DNA of 64,000 bases. It comes from Cryobacterium mannosilyticum (lineage in GTDB: Bacteria; Actinomycetota; Actinomycetes; Actinomycetales; Microbacteriaceae). Below the pieces are notes generated by a model. That model ran no database searches, was not told the DNA's origin, and worked only from the letters and a program-made list of their open reading frames with translations. Made by a program: the position numbers and the translations under genes. Shown piece after piece: positions 42,670-51,002 of this stretch (its first letter is position 1; each line of letters begins with the position of its first letter). Where the stretch lies: NCBI RefSeq assembly GCF_004402705.1, contig NZ_SOFM01000046.1:1-64000 (forward strand), read 5' to 3'.

Positions 42670-43689
42670 CTATGCGGCGGCGTCGGGCACGCGCACGGTG
42701 AGGCTGCCCGGGTCGATCCAGGTCTTCAGGGCGACGGCCTTGCCGAACTCGTCACCATCGAGTTCGATCTCCTCCGGGCGGTGCAGGCGCAGGACCAGCT
42801 CGGTGCCGGTCGCATAGTTGAGGGCGTCGACATCCTTCGTCTGGAACCGTCGGCCCAGCCGCGTGCGGGCGAGCACACCGTTCTCCCAGATCACCTTGGA
42901 CAGGATCTGCAGCCAGCCGAGAACACCCTCCGGCTTGAGCACGACGATGTCGAAGACTCCGTCGTCGACCGCGGCATCGGGCAGCAGCACGATTTTGGCC
43001 GGCAATGAACCGCAGTTGCCCACCATGATCGTGTGCGCGCGCATCGATTGCGTCGGTTTCTTGTCGAGGCTGTAGCGGAAGTGCAGGTCATTCTTGTCCT
43101 GGCCGACGGCGACCAGCGCCTTCACGTAGGCCAGCCAGCCGACCTTCGCCTTGAGCGCGTCGTCGGTGTTGGCGAGCATCTTCGCGTCGAGGCCGAGCCC
43201 GGCCATCACGAGATACGCGTGCCGGTCGACCGAGCGGTCGTGCCGTTCGATGTCGATCATGGCCACGTCGATCGCCCGGTCGGAGCCGGTGAACGCCGCG
43301 TGGATCGACTGCTCCGGGTCGTCGAGCACCAGCTTCAGGTTGCGGGCCAGCAGGTTGCCGGTGCCCGAGGGCAGCAGGGCGAGCGCGGAGTCGGTGCCGT
43401 GCACGATCTCGGCGACCGCGCGCACGGTGCCGTCGCCGCCGGCGACGATGACGACGGATGCCCCGGCCTCCAGCGCCCGTGCGGCCGGCCCCTGGCCGGG
43501 GTCATCGGCCGAGGTCTCGAACCACAGCGACTCCGGCCAGCCGGCGGCGGCCTCCTCGGCCGCGACGGCGCTCTTGAGCGCGGCCAGGTCGACCTTGATC
43601 GGGTTGTAGACGACCGCGGCCAGGCCCGGCCCGGTGGCCTTGGGGGTGCGGTCGGCCTGGTCGGACTGGGGCAGGTCGGTGCTCGTCAC
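42670..43689 (-). CDS. Diacylglycerol/sphingosine kinase-family lipid kinase (YegS-like)
   Basis: A 339-residue kinase from GTG 43689 with CGGAGG upstream. The ATP site is VVIVAGGDGTVRAVAEIV (GGDGT at 84-88), followed by LALLPSGTGNLLARNL. The C-terminal beta-rich half has NCGSLPAKIVLLPDAAVDDGVFD, usual for the family. It phosphorylates diacylglycerol or a related lipid at the membrane. Divergent from a wax-ester/DGAT-like acyltransferase, which also uses diacylglycerol, so both may shape the lipid pool. Confidence 0.92.
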   Translation of the reverse strand: MTSTDLPQSDQADRTPKATGPGLAAVVYNPIKVDLAALKSAVAAEEAAAGWPESLWFETSADDPGQGPAARALEAGASVVIVAGGDGTVRAVAEIVHGTDSALALLPSGTGNLLARNLKLVLDDPEQSIHAAFTGSDRAIDVAMIDIERHDRSVDRHAYLVMAGLGLDAKMLANTDDALKAKVGWLAYVKALVAVGQDKNDLHFRYSLDKKPTQSMRAHTIMVGNCGSLPAKIVLLPDAAVDDGVFDIVVLKPEGVLGWLQILSKVIWENGVLARTRLGRRFQTKDVDALNYATGTELVLRLHRPEEIELDGDEFGKAVALKTWIDPGSLTVRVPDAAA

Positions 43690-43958
43690 GGGGTGTCCTC
43701 CGGGTTCAGGTGCGCGGGGTCAGGTGCAGGAATTCTATCGTCGCGCAGATTCGGCGGTCACGGTGGTGCGACATCCGTCACTGATAGGACGGACCCGCGC
43801 CGGATTCGTCACGCCGGCGCGGTCGTCGAGCCGGCGCCGTCGTCGAGGCGGCGCGGTGGTCGAGCTCGAGACCCGGTTGATCCGATCGCCGGGAATTTCC
43901 TGGCCGGAGACGATGGTAGGGATGCCCGGGACGCCGGTCGCGGGTATACGTTCGAGGC
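43690..43958. promoter_or_regulatory. Divergent promoter region with repeat copies
   Basis: Blocks 43690-43713 and 43770-43817 match those upstream of the alpha/beta hydrolase gene (26022-26144). Degenerate copies of the GTCGAG-type dispersed repeat lie at about 43806-43872. The right part should hold the promoter of the acyltransferase. Confidence 0.5.
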
Positions 43959-45311
43959 ATGGGGAAGTCCCTTCCGATTGACCGGGTGAGCGCCGACGAC
44001 CTGATGTCGATGGCCACCGAGCGCGGAACCACGCCGACTCAGGTGGGGGCCGTGCTATTCCTCGACACGGGCGGCCGGTCTCGGTCCGCGACCGGACTCG
44101 ACGCCGCGCGGGTCGTGGAGCAGCTTGCCCGGCGCCTCCCCGGCGTGCCGCGGCTCAGGCAACGGCTCGTGAGCCTGCCGGTCGGCTGCGGGCGGCCGAT
44201 CTGGGTCGATGATCCGGGGTTCGACGTGTCCCGGCACGTGCGCGTTGTCGCTTGCCCGGCGCCCGGGGGAGAGCAGGCGGTGCTCGCCCTGGCCGCGGCG
44301 ATGCTCGTCACGCCGTTGCCGCGGTCCCGTGCGCTCTGGGCCGCCACCCTCGTGACCGGGGTCGGGGAACACCAGGCGGCGCTGGTCATCGTCTTCCACC
44401 ACGTGCTCGCCGACGGCGTGGCCGGCCTGGCCGTGCTGGCCGGGCTGGTCGACGGTGCGAGGTCAGGAGCCGGGGCGCCGGGGGCCGGGGGATCCGGGTT
44501 TCCGCGGCCGCAGGCATCCGTTCGCCGGCTGGCCGTCGATGCCTGGGCCCGGCGGCTGGGCTCGCTGCGACGGATGCCCGCGCTGCTGCACCGACTCGGC
44601 GACGCGACCGTGGAGCTGCGTTCGGTGCGCTGGACACGGCTGCGGCCGACCTCGCTGAACGCGCCGACGGGCCCGCGGCGCCGGTTCGCGACCGTCACGG
44701 TGCCGTTGGACGGGATCCGCGCCGCCGGTCGCGCCCAGGGCGCCACGGTCAACGATGTGGTGCTCACCGCGATCGGCGGCGCGCTGCACCGCCTGCTCGC
44801 GTCGCGGGGCGAGCGCGAAGACCGGTTCATCATCTCGGTGCCGTTCTCCGAGCGGGCCGGCGTCACGGCGGGGGAGCTCGGCAACCGGAGCGGGGTGATC
44901 CCGATCCGGGTGCCCGGAGCCGGCGACCAGGCGCGCCGGCTGCGATTCGTCGCCGAGGGCACCCGCCGTGCGAAGCGGTCGTCGCCCGGAGCGACGACGG
45001 CGCTGCTCGGCCCGTTCTTCCGGGTGCTCGCCCGGACCGGCCTGTTCCAATGGTTCGTCGACCGGCAGCGGCTGATCCACACCTTCGTGAGCAACCTGCG
45101 CGGGCCGGAGCAGCGGCTCTCGATCTTCGGCTGCCCGGTCAGCGCGATCGTGCCGCTGAGCGCCGCGACCGGCAACGTCACGGTCTCCTTCGCCGTGCTC
45201 TCCTATGCGGGCAGCCTCACGATCACGCTCATCGCCGACCCGGATGCCTGCCCCGACCTGGAGGCGCTGCGGGGGTTGCTCGCCGAGGAGCTGGCCGCGC
45301 TCGCCGCGTGA
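43959..45311 (+). CDS. Wax ester synthase/diacylglycerol acyltransferase-like protein
   Basis: A 450-residue protein, ATG 43959 (MGKSLPIDRVSADDLMSMAT). The active-site HHVLADG (HHxxxDG) is near residue 146. The family ending includes VNDVVLTAIGGALHRLL and TFVSNLRGPEQRLSIFGCPV. These enzymes esterify fatty acyl-CoA with alcohols or diacylglycerol at the membrane. Compared with mycobacterial homologues the linker after the active site is short. Its substrate is not known. Confidence 0.88.
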   Translation: MGKSLPIDRVSADDLMSMATERGTTPTQVGAVLFLDTGGRSRSATGLDAARVVEQLARRLPGVPRLRQRLVSLPVGCGRPIWVDDPGFDVSRHVRVVACPAPGGEQAVLALAAAMLVTPLPRSRALWAATLVTGVGEHQAALVIVFHHVLADGVAGLAVLAGLVDGARSGAGAPGAGGSGFPRPQASVRRLAVDAWARRLGSLRRMPALLHRLGDATVELRSVRWTRLRPTSLNAPTGPRRRFATVTVPLDGIRAAGRAQGATVNDVVLTAIGGALHRLLASRGEREDRFIISVPFSERAGVTAGELGNRSGVIPIRVPGAGDQARRLRFVAEGTRRAKRSSPGATTALLGPFFRVLARTGLFQWFVDRQRLIHTFVSNLRGPEQRLSIFGCPVSAIVPLSAATGNVTVSFAVLSYAGSLTITLIADPDACPDLEALRGLLAEELAALAA

Positions 45312-45425
45312 TCGTCCGGGCGCGTGGCGCCAGCCGACGGTCTCCAGGAACCCTCGCGGGGCATCCGTGACCGTCGGCGTCGTACGCTGGGGGGACCGCA
45401 CGTCCGACGAAGCCGAGGGGTACCG

Positions 45426-45893
45426 ATGACCGAGCTCACTGCCGATCTCTACGACGAGCATGGCGAGGACCTCCAGTCCGTCGCCACTCAGTTCCAGTCG
45501 CTGGGCGGGCGGGCGCGCTTCAGCGGACCGATCCGCACCGTGTCGTGCTTCGAGGACAACGCCCTCGTGAAGTCGATCCTCGCCACGCCGGGAGACGGCG
45601 CGGTGCTCGTGGTCGACGGCGCCGGCTCGCTGCGCAGCGCCCTGATGGGCGACATGATCGCCGAAAGCGCTGTCACCAACGGCTGGGCGGGCGTCATCAT
45701 CAACGGCGCCATCCGCGACCGGGTCGCGATCGGCGCCCTCGACCTCGGGGTGAAGGCGCTCGGCAGCAACCCGCGCAAGAGCGCCAAACGGGGCTTCGGC
45801 ACCGCGGATGCCGTGGTCGAGATCGACGGAGTGAGCTTCATCCCCGGCCGCACGGTCTACTGCGACGAGGACGGCATCCTGGCCGAACGCTAG
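45426..45893 (+). CDS. rraA: RraA-family protein (4-hydroxy-4-methyl-2-oxoglutarate aldolase-like)
   Basis: A 155-residue protein, ATG 45426 with GAGGGG upstream. Matches RraA along its length: TADLYDEHGEDL, VVDGAGSLRSALMGDMIAES, GVIINGAIRDRVAIGALDLG and the D-G-V-x-x-x-PG end. RraA binds RNase E in E. coli; in many bacteria the fold is an oxaloacetate decarboxylase or HMG aldolase. The GxxxxD-type catalytic Arg/Asp (AIRDR) is present, so an aldolase role is possible. Confidence 0.9.
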   Translation: MTELTADLYDEHGEDLQSVATQFQSLGGRARFSGPIRTVSCFEDNALVKSILATPGDGAVLVVDGAGSLRSALMGDMIAESAVTNGWAGVIINGAIRDRVAIGALDLGVKALGSNPRKSAKRGFGTADAVVEIDGVSFIPGRTVYCDEDGILAER

Positions 45894-45933
45894 GCGCGCC
45901 CTCGTCCCGGGTGCGCCCGTCGCGCCCGGGGTT

Positions 45934-45998
45934 GAGTTGCGGACAAGACACCCTCCCCCACACCCTCCCGCGCGGCGAAGGTGCTTTCTCCGCAACTC
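45934..45998. terminator. Hairpin element between convergent genes, copy 1
   Basis: GAGTTGCGGA at 45934-45943 is repeated inverted as TCCGCAACTC at 45989-45998, flanking ACCCTCCC-rich sequence and GGTGCTTTC. A related element lies at 55742-55805. Both sit between convergent genes, as expected for bidirectional terminators or a small palindromic repeat family. Confidence 0.6.
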
Positions 45999-46030
45999 GG
46001 CAGGCGTTCCGTGCGGCGCAAGACACCGCC

Positions 46031-46828
46031 CTAGACGAGGCCCATGATGTCGCGCGCCGCGGTGAGCAGCAGTGGCGCGAACGACTCCAGCTTCTGCTGC
46101 GTGACCAGGGGTGCGATCGTGGTGATGCCGATGCCGCCGAGCAGGTTGTTCCGGGTGTCGAAGACGGGCGTCGCCATGCAGCGGATGTGCTCCTCGTTCT
46201 CCTCGTCGTCGATCGAGTAGCCGCGGTTGCGCACGAGTTCGCCGTCGGCCAGCAGACTCTCGACGTCGGTGATCGTCTTGTCCGTGCGGCGCGGAAGGCC
46301 CGTCTTCGCGGCGTATTTGCGCACCTCGCTCTCGGGCAGGTAGGCCAGCACTGCCTTGCCGATGGCCGTTGAATGCAATGGGATCTGGGCCCCGATCCGC
46401 GACGCCATCCGGATCGGCTGCGCGGTGTCCTCGACCTTCTCGACATAGGTTGCCCAGTCACCGGTGCGCAGGGCGAAGTGAATGGTGCTCTGCACGTCCT
46501 CCTGAAGTCGCTTCAACCGGGTGCGTACCTGGTCTGAGTCATCCGTGCTGTTCTTGGCGAGCCGGAGCGCGAGCACACGCAGGGCACGTCCAGGGGAATA
46601 CGTGCCGTCGGTGGTGCGACTGACATACCCCTCGTCGACCAGCTCGGAGAGGAGCCGGAAGACGCTGGTCTTGGTCAGGCCGGTCTCCTTGACCAGGTCG
46701 CTCAGCCGGTGGGCCTCGCCCGGACTGGAGACGGCCTCGAGTACTCGGAGTAGCTTGCGGGCCGCGCTGTCCTTGGTGGACGCGCCAGCGGGAATCGTCT
46801 GAATTGAGTTGGTCAGGGTCACTGACAT
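46031..46828 (-). CDS. IclR-family regulator of the hexuronate operon (KdgR-like)
   Basis: A 265-residue protein, ATG 46828. The winged helix lies at about 20-80 (ARKLLRVLEAVSS...LSDLVKETGLTKTSVFRLLSEL), and the IclR effector domain follows to the end (STAIGKAVLAYLPESEV and GGIGITTIAPLV). It diverges from the uxa genes, and three GTTCT-N7-GGAA(C/A) sites lie between. The likely effector is KDG or a related hexuronate intermediate. Confidence 0.92.
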   Translation of the reverse strand: MSVTLTNSIQTIPAGASTKDSAARKLLRVLEAVSSPGEAHRLSDLVKETGLTKTSVFRLLSELVDEGYVSRTTDGTYSPGRALRVLALRLAKNSTDDSDQVRTRLKRLQEDVQSTIHFALRTGDWATYVEKVEDTAQPIRMASRIGAQIPLHSTAIGKAVLAYLPESEVRKYAAKTGLPRRTDKTITDVESLLADGELVRNRGYSIDDEENEEHIRCMATPVFDTRNNLLGGIGITTIAPLVTQQKLESFAPLLLTAARDIMGLV

Positions 46829-46875
46829 CGATCCCTTCGTGAATTGGAACTGCGTTTATTGACCGTGAACTGGCT

Positions 46876-46892
46876 GTTCTGTCCGGTGGAAC
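46876..46892. promoter_or_regulatory. Candidate IclR operator 1
   Basis: GTTCTGTCCGGTGGAAC: inverted GTTC/GGAAC arms, 48 bp upstream of the IclR gene start. Same pattern as the sites at 46951 and 46971; suited to autoregulation. Confidence 0.6.
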
Positions 46893-46950
46893 GCTTGAGG
46901 CTCATTCTATCGCGGAATCAGGTTCTTAACCTGCCTATGTAAGTGCTAGT

Positions 46951-46987
46951 GTTCTTTCAGACGGAAAGATGTTCTGCTGGACGGAAC
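46951..46987. promoter_or_regulatory. Candidate IclR operators 2 and 3
   Basis: GTTCTTTCAGACGGAAA (46951-46967) and GTTCTGCTGGACGGAAC (46971-46987) lie 20 bp apart, two helical turns on the same DNA face, just upstream of the uxa leader ORF. They share GTTCT-N7-GGAA(C/A) with the site at 46876. Confidence 0.6.
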
Positions 46988-47022
46988 GTGCGTCAGGACC
47001 TGGTCTCATCGAGGAGGTAGAA

Positions 47023-47073
47023 ATGAACACCCATACGAGTCATTTCGTATCGGACTGCGCCGTGGCATCGTGA
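47023..47073 (+). CDS. 16-residue leader peptide coupled to the mutarotase-UxaB gene
   Basis: ATG 47023 has the strong site GAGGAGG seven bases upstream and encodes MNTHTSHFVSDCAVAS. Its TGA overlaps the ATG of the next gene (TGATG), which itself has no good ribosome binding site. The arrangement suggests translational coupling. A remnant of an older 5' end is an alternative. Confidence 0.55.
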   Translation: MNTHTSHFVSDCAVAS

Positions 47074-49463
47074 TGCCCGTCGCCGACCGGCTCGCCCCGG
47101 GCATCCGCCTGGTCGATGGCCGCGGCGGCCTGGCAGCGGTCGAGGTCACCGTTCCCGCGGCAACGGCGCTCATCTACCTGCACGGTGCCCACGTCGCCGG
47201 CTTCACCCCGGCCGGCCACCAGCCGGTGCTCTGGATGAGCGAGTTCGGCGTCTTCTCCGACGACGCACCCCTCCGCGGCGGCGTTCCGATCTGCTTCCCC
47301 TGGTTCGGCCCGAACAAAACGGATGCCGCAGCCCCCAACCACGGCTGGGCCCGCCTGGCCGGCTGGTCGCTCGTCGACACCAAACGCCTCGGCGACGCGG
47401 CAAGACTCACCTTCGAGCTCACCCAGAACAGTGCGGGCGTGCCGGCCGGGTTCCACCCGTTCACGGCCCACTACTTCGTCACGGTCGGCGCCCAGCTGGA
47501 ACTCGAGCTCACCGTGCGCAACGACGGCGCGACGTTGTTGAGCTTCGAAGAGGCCTTCCACACCTACTTCGGCGTCGGCGACGTCACGACGAGCGTGCTG
47601 ACCGGACTCGAGACCCTGCCCTACCTGGACCGCTCGACCACGCCGGCGTCCACCGGGAGCTCGCTGCTGCCCGTCACCTTCCACGGCCGGGAGATCGACC
47701 GGCTCTACCCGATGCCGCCCGAGCTCACGCTCGTCGACGCGGCGAACGACCGCAGCATCACCGCCGTCGCCTGGAACGCCGCGCAGACGGTGGTCTGGAA
47801 TGCCGGCGAGCTGAAGGCATCCGCCATCGCCGACTACGGCGACGCCGAGTGGACCCGGACCGCCTGCGTCGAGACCTGCAATGTCGGCGACAACCTCGTC
47901 ACCATCACGCCGGGCGTGACGCACCGGATGCAGGTTGCCATCACCGCGACGAAGTCGCCCGCGAACACCACGAACACCGATTCCACGACCGAACGGACCC
48001 CCATGCAGAAACTCTCGAACAGCGTCGTTCCCGCCCGGAGCGAACTGCCGACGAAGGTCCTCCAGTTCGGCGAGGGGAACTTCCTGCGGGCGTTCGTCGA
48101 CTGGCAGATCCAGCAGATGAACGACCAGGGCCTCTTCAACGGCGGCGTGAAGATCGTGCAACCGCTCGCCGGCGGCCGCGTCGCCGACCTCGACGCCCAA
48201 GACGGGCTGTTCACCGTGCTCCTGGAGGGACTGCACGAGGGCGAGGAGGTCGAGAGTCACGAGGTGATCACCGTGGTCAACGGTACCGTCAACCCCTACC
48301 TCGACTACCAGGCCTACCTCGGCCTGGCCGCCGACGACGACATCGAGTTCATCGTCTCGAACACCACCGAGGCCGGCATCGCCTTCGACACCCGCGACCG
48401 CCTCGACGACGCCCCGCAACAGAGCTTCCCCGGCAAGCTGACCGCGCTCCTCTTCAGACGATTCACCCTCGGCAAGAAGGGATTCCACATCATCCCGTGC
48501 GAGCTGATCGAGCGGAACGGTCCCAAGCTCAAGGAAGCCGTGCAGGAGACCGCCGCCCTGTGGTCGCTCGGCGCCGGCTTCGACGCCTGGCTGAACGAGA
48601 GCAACACCTTCTACTCCACGCTCGTCGACCGGATCGTGCCCGGCCACCCGGCCGACCGCGCCGCGGCCCTCGCCGAGGAATTCGGCTACGAGGACAGCTC
48701 GCTCGTGAAGGCAGAGCCGTTCCTGCTCTGGGTGATTGAGGGCCCGAAGGCGCTCGAAGACATCCTGCCGCTTCACCGCGCCGGCCTGAACGTGACCGTC
48801 ACTGACAACATGACGCCGTACCGCGAACGCAAGGTCTTCCTGCTCAACGGCCCGCACACGACCATGGCCGCGATCTTCCGGCTCGACGGCGTCGAGACGG
48901 TGCGCGACGTGATGACGGATGCCGAACTCGCCGCGTTCATCAACGCCGAGATGTACGAGGAGATCATCCCCGTGCTCGACCTCCCGCACGACGAACTGGC
49001 GGCCTATGCGGAATCCGTCAAGGAACGCTTCGAGAACCCGTTCATGCACCACGAACTGGCCTCGATCGCCCTCAACACCGCCTCAAAATTCCGGTCGCGC
49101 CTGCTGCCCATCCTGCTCAGCTTCCACACGAAGAACAACGCCCTCCCGCCCCGGATCACCCTCGCGCTCTCCGGCCTGCTGCTCACCTACAGCGGCGACC
49201 CCGCGGTCACGGTGCAGCCGGTCGACGGAGCCGAAACCCTCGAGATCTTCCACGCGGAGTACCTCGCCGCGGCCGGCGACCTCGAGGCCTACGTCGGCGC
49301 GATCCTCGCCACCGACACCCTGTGGGGAACCGACCTCACCGCTGTTGCGGGCCTCACCGCCCAGGTCGCGGCCGGCATCGAGAGCCTGCGAGGCCGCGGC
49401 GTGCGCGCCACCCTGGCCGACCTCAGCGTGACGGCATCGGCGCCGACCGCCGCCCACGCGTAA
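47073..49463 (+). CDS. uxaB: Fusion of a hexose-6-phosphate mutarotase-like domain with tagaturonate reductase (UxaB)
   Basis: A 796-residue protein; ATG 47073 (a GTG at 47070 is also possible). Residues about 1-290 are an aldose-1-epimerase/YeaD-like fold (LIYLHGAHVAGF, PLRGGVPICFPWFGPN, and the Glu/His region ACVETCNVGD). A Thr/Ser-rich linker (SPANTTNTDSTTERT) follows. From MQKLSNSVVP (DNA 48004) a full UxaB begins: KVLQFGEGNFLRAFVDWQI (NAD site), IIPCELIERNG and TDNMTPYRERKVFLLNGPHT. UxaB reduces tagaturonate to altronate with NADH. No stop or frameshift separates the parts. An internal start at 48004 could also give free UxaB. Confidence 0.88.
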   Translation: MPVADRLAPGIRLVDGRGGLAAVEVTVPAATALIYLHGAHVAGFTPAGHQPVLWMSEFGVFSDDAPLRGGVPICFPWFGPNKTDAAAPNHGWARLAGWSLVDTKRLGDAARLTFELTQNSAGVPAGFHPFTAHYFVTVGAQLELELTVRNDGATLLSFEEAFHTYFGVGDVTTSVLTGLETLPYLDRSTTPASTGSSLLPVTFHGREIDRLYPMPPELTLVDAANDRSITAVAWNAAQTVVWNAGELKASAIADYGDAEWTRTACVETCNVGDNLVTITPGVTHRMQVAITATKSPANTTNTDSTTERTPMQKLSNSVVPARSELPTKVLQFGEGNFLRAFVDWQIQQMNDQGLFNGGVKIVQPLAGGRVADLDAQDGLFTVLLEGLHEGEEVESHEVITVVNGTVNPYLDYQAYLGLAADDDIEFIVSNTTEAGIAFDTRDRLDDAPQQSFPGKLTALLFRRFTLGKKGFHIIPCELIERNGPKLKEAVQETAALWSLGAGFDAWLNESNTFYSTLVDRIVPGHPADRAAALAEEFGYEDSSLVKAEPFLLWVIEGPKALEDILPLHRAGLNVTVTDNMTPYRERKVFLLNGPHTTMAAIFRLDGVETVRDVMTDAELAAFINAEMYEEIIPVLDLPHDELAAYAESVKERFENPFMHHELASIALNTASKFRSRLLPILLSFHTKNNALPPRITLALSGLLLTYSGDPAVTVQPVDGAETLEIFHAEYLAAAGDLEAYVGAILATDTLWGTDLTAVAGLTAQVAAGIESLRGRGVRATLADLSVTASAPTAAHA

Positions 49464-49483
49464 TCGACAAGGGACCGAAACTG

Positions 49484-50881
49484 ATGTTCTTGAACGACGA
49501 CTTCCTGCTCACCACACCGATGGCGAAAGCACTCTTCCACAACCACGCGAAGAACATGCCGATCGTCGACTACCACTGCCACCTCAGCCCGCAGGAAATC
49601 CTGGACGACGGGAACTTCGCCACGATCACCGAGGCCTGGCTCGGCGGCGACAACTACGGCGACCACTACAAGTGGCGCCTGATGCGCACCAACGGGGTGC
49701 CCGAGCATCTGATCACCGGCGACGGCGCGGACTTCGACAAGTTCTACGCCTGGGCGGGCACCCTCGAGAAGGCCCTCGGCAACCCGCTCTACGTGTGGGC
49801 GCACCTGGAGCTCAAGCGCTTCTTCGGCATCGACACCGTGCTCACCCGCGACACCGCGCGTGAGGTCTACGACGCGGCCAACCTGCTGCTGGCCACGCCC
49901 GAGTTCTCCCGCCGGAGCCTGATCCGGAGCATGAACGTCAAGATCGTCGTCACCACGGATGACCCGGCGGACGACCTGCACGTGCACGAACTCCTGGGGA
50001 GCGAGACCGCGTTCCGCGTGCTGCCGGCCTTCCGCCCGGACAAGGCCCTCAACATCGACCAGGCCGGCTACCCGGCCTACCTCGAAACGCTCGGTGCGGC
50101 ATCCGGTGTCACCATCGACGGCTTCGCGGATGTCGTCGAAGCGCTCAGCCGGCGCGTCGACTTCTTCCACACCAGGGGAAGCCGGCTCTCCGACCACGCC
50201 CTCGACATCGTCGTATACGCCGATGCGACCGATGCCGAGCTGGACGCGATTGTCACCGCGGCCCGTGCCGGCACGACGCTCGACGCGACGGAAATCGCCC
50301 AGTACCGTACCGCGCTGCTCAAGGCCCTGATGCGCATCTACAACGCGAAGGACTGGACGATGCAGTTCCACATCCACGCGATGCGCAACATCAACGACCC
50401 CGGATTCGCCCGGATGGGCGCCGACACCGGCTACGACGCGATCAACGACCGCAACATCGCTGAGCCGCTCGCTCGTTTGTTCAACGCGATGGAAACCGAG
50501 GACGCGGTTCCCCGCACCATCATCTTCTCGCTCAACCCCAACGACTGGCTGCCGCTCGTCACCCTGATGGCCTCGTACCAGAAGGACGTCGTGCAGAAAC
50601 TGCAGCTCGGCAACGCCTGGTGGCACAACGACACCCGCAACGGGATGCGCACGCAACTATCGGTCTTCGCGGAGGAGAGCCTGCTCTCCAACTTCGTCGG
50701 CATGCTGACCGACTCGCGCAGCTTCCTCTCCTACCCGCGCCACGAATACTTCCGCCGGATCCTCTGCGAACTGCTCGGCGAGTGGGCGGCCCTCGGCGAG
50801 GTGCCCGACGACGAGGAGGTGCTCGGGCGGATGGTCGAGGACATCTCCTACAACAACGCCAACACCTACTTCGGGTTCTGA
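49484..50881 (+). CDS. uxaC: Glucuronate (uronate) isomerase
   Basis: A 465-residue amidohydrolase-fold enzyme, ATG 49484 with AAGGGA upstream. It opens MFLNDDFLLTTPMAKALFHN and has the metal-site IVDYHCHLSPQEI; later landmarks are TTDDPADDL, FHIHAMRN and LSYPRHEYFRR. It isomerises galacturonate to tagaturonate and glucuronate to fructuronate, the first step of the pathway. It lies 20 bp after uxaB in the operon. No uxuA/uxuB is present, so flow here goes through altronate. Confidence 0.96.
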   Translation: MFLNDDFLLTTPMAKALFHNHAKNMPIVDYHCHLSPQEILDDGNFATITEAWLGGDNYGDHYKWRLMRTNGVPEHLITGDGADFDKFYAWAGTLEKALGNPLYVWAHLELKRFFGIDTVLTRDTAREVYDAANLLLATPEFSRRSLIRSMNVKIVVTTDDPADDLHVHELLGSETAFRVLPAFRPDKALNIDQAGYPAYLETLGAASGVTIDGFADVVEALSRRVDFFHTRGSRLSDHALDIVVYADATDAELDAIVTAARAGTTLDATEIAQYRTALLKALMRIYNAKDWTMQFHIHAMRNINDPGFARMGADTGYDAINDRNIAEPLARLFNAMETEDAVPRTIIFSLNPNDWLPLVTLMASYQKDVVQKLQLGNAWWHNDTRNGMRTQLSVFAEESLLSNFVGMLTDSRSFLSYPRHEYFRRILCELLGEWAALGEVPDDEEVLGRMVEDISYNNANTYFGF

Positions 50882-51002
50882 GCGACCACACCGCTTCAGA
50901 CCCGCGTTCCGGCTCCATGAAAACGCACGACACGCATAAACAGCACGGCGACATCAGCACTGTTCGATCCCCATATCCAGCACGAAGGAGTGATTTCGCA
51001 TC

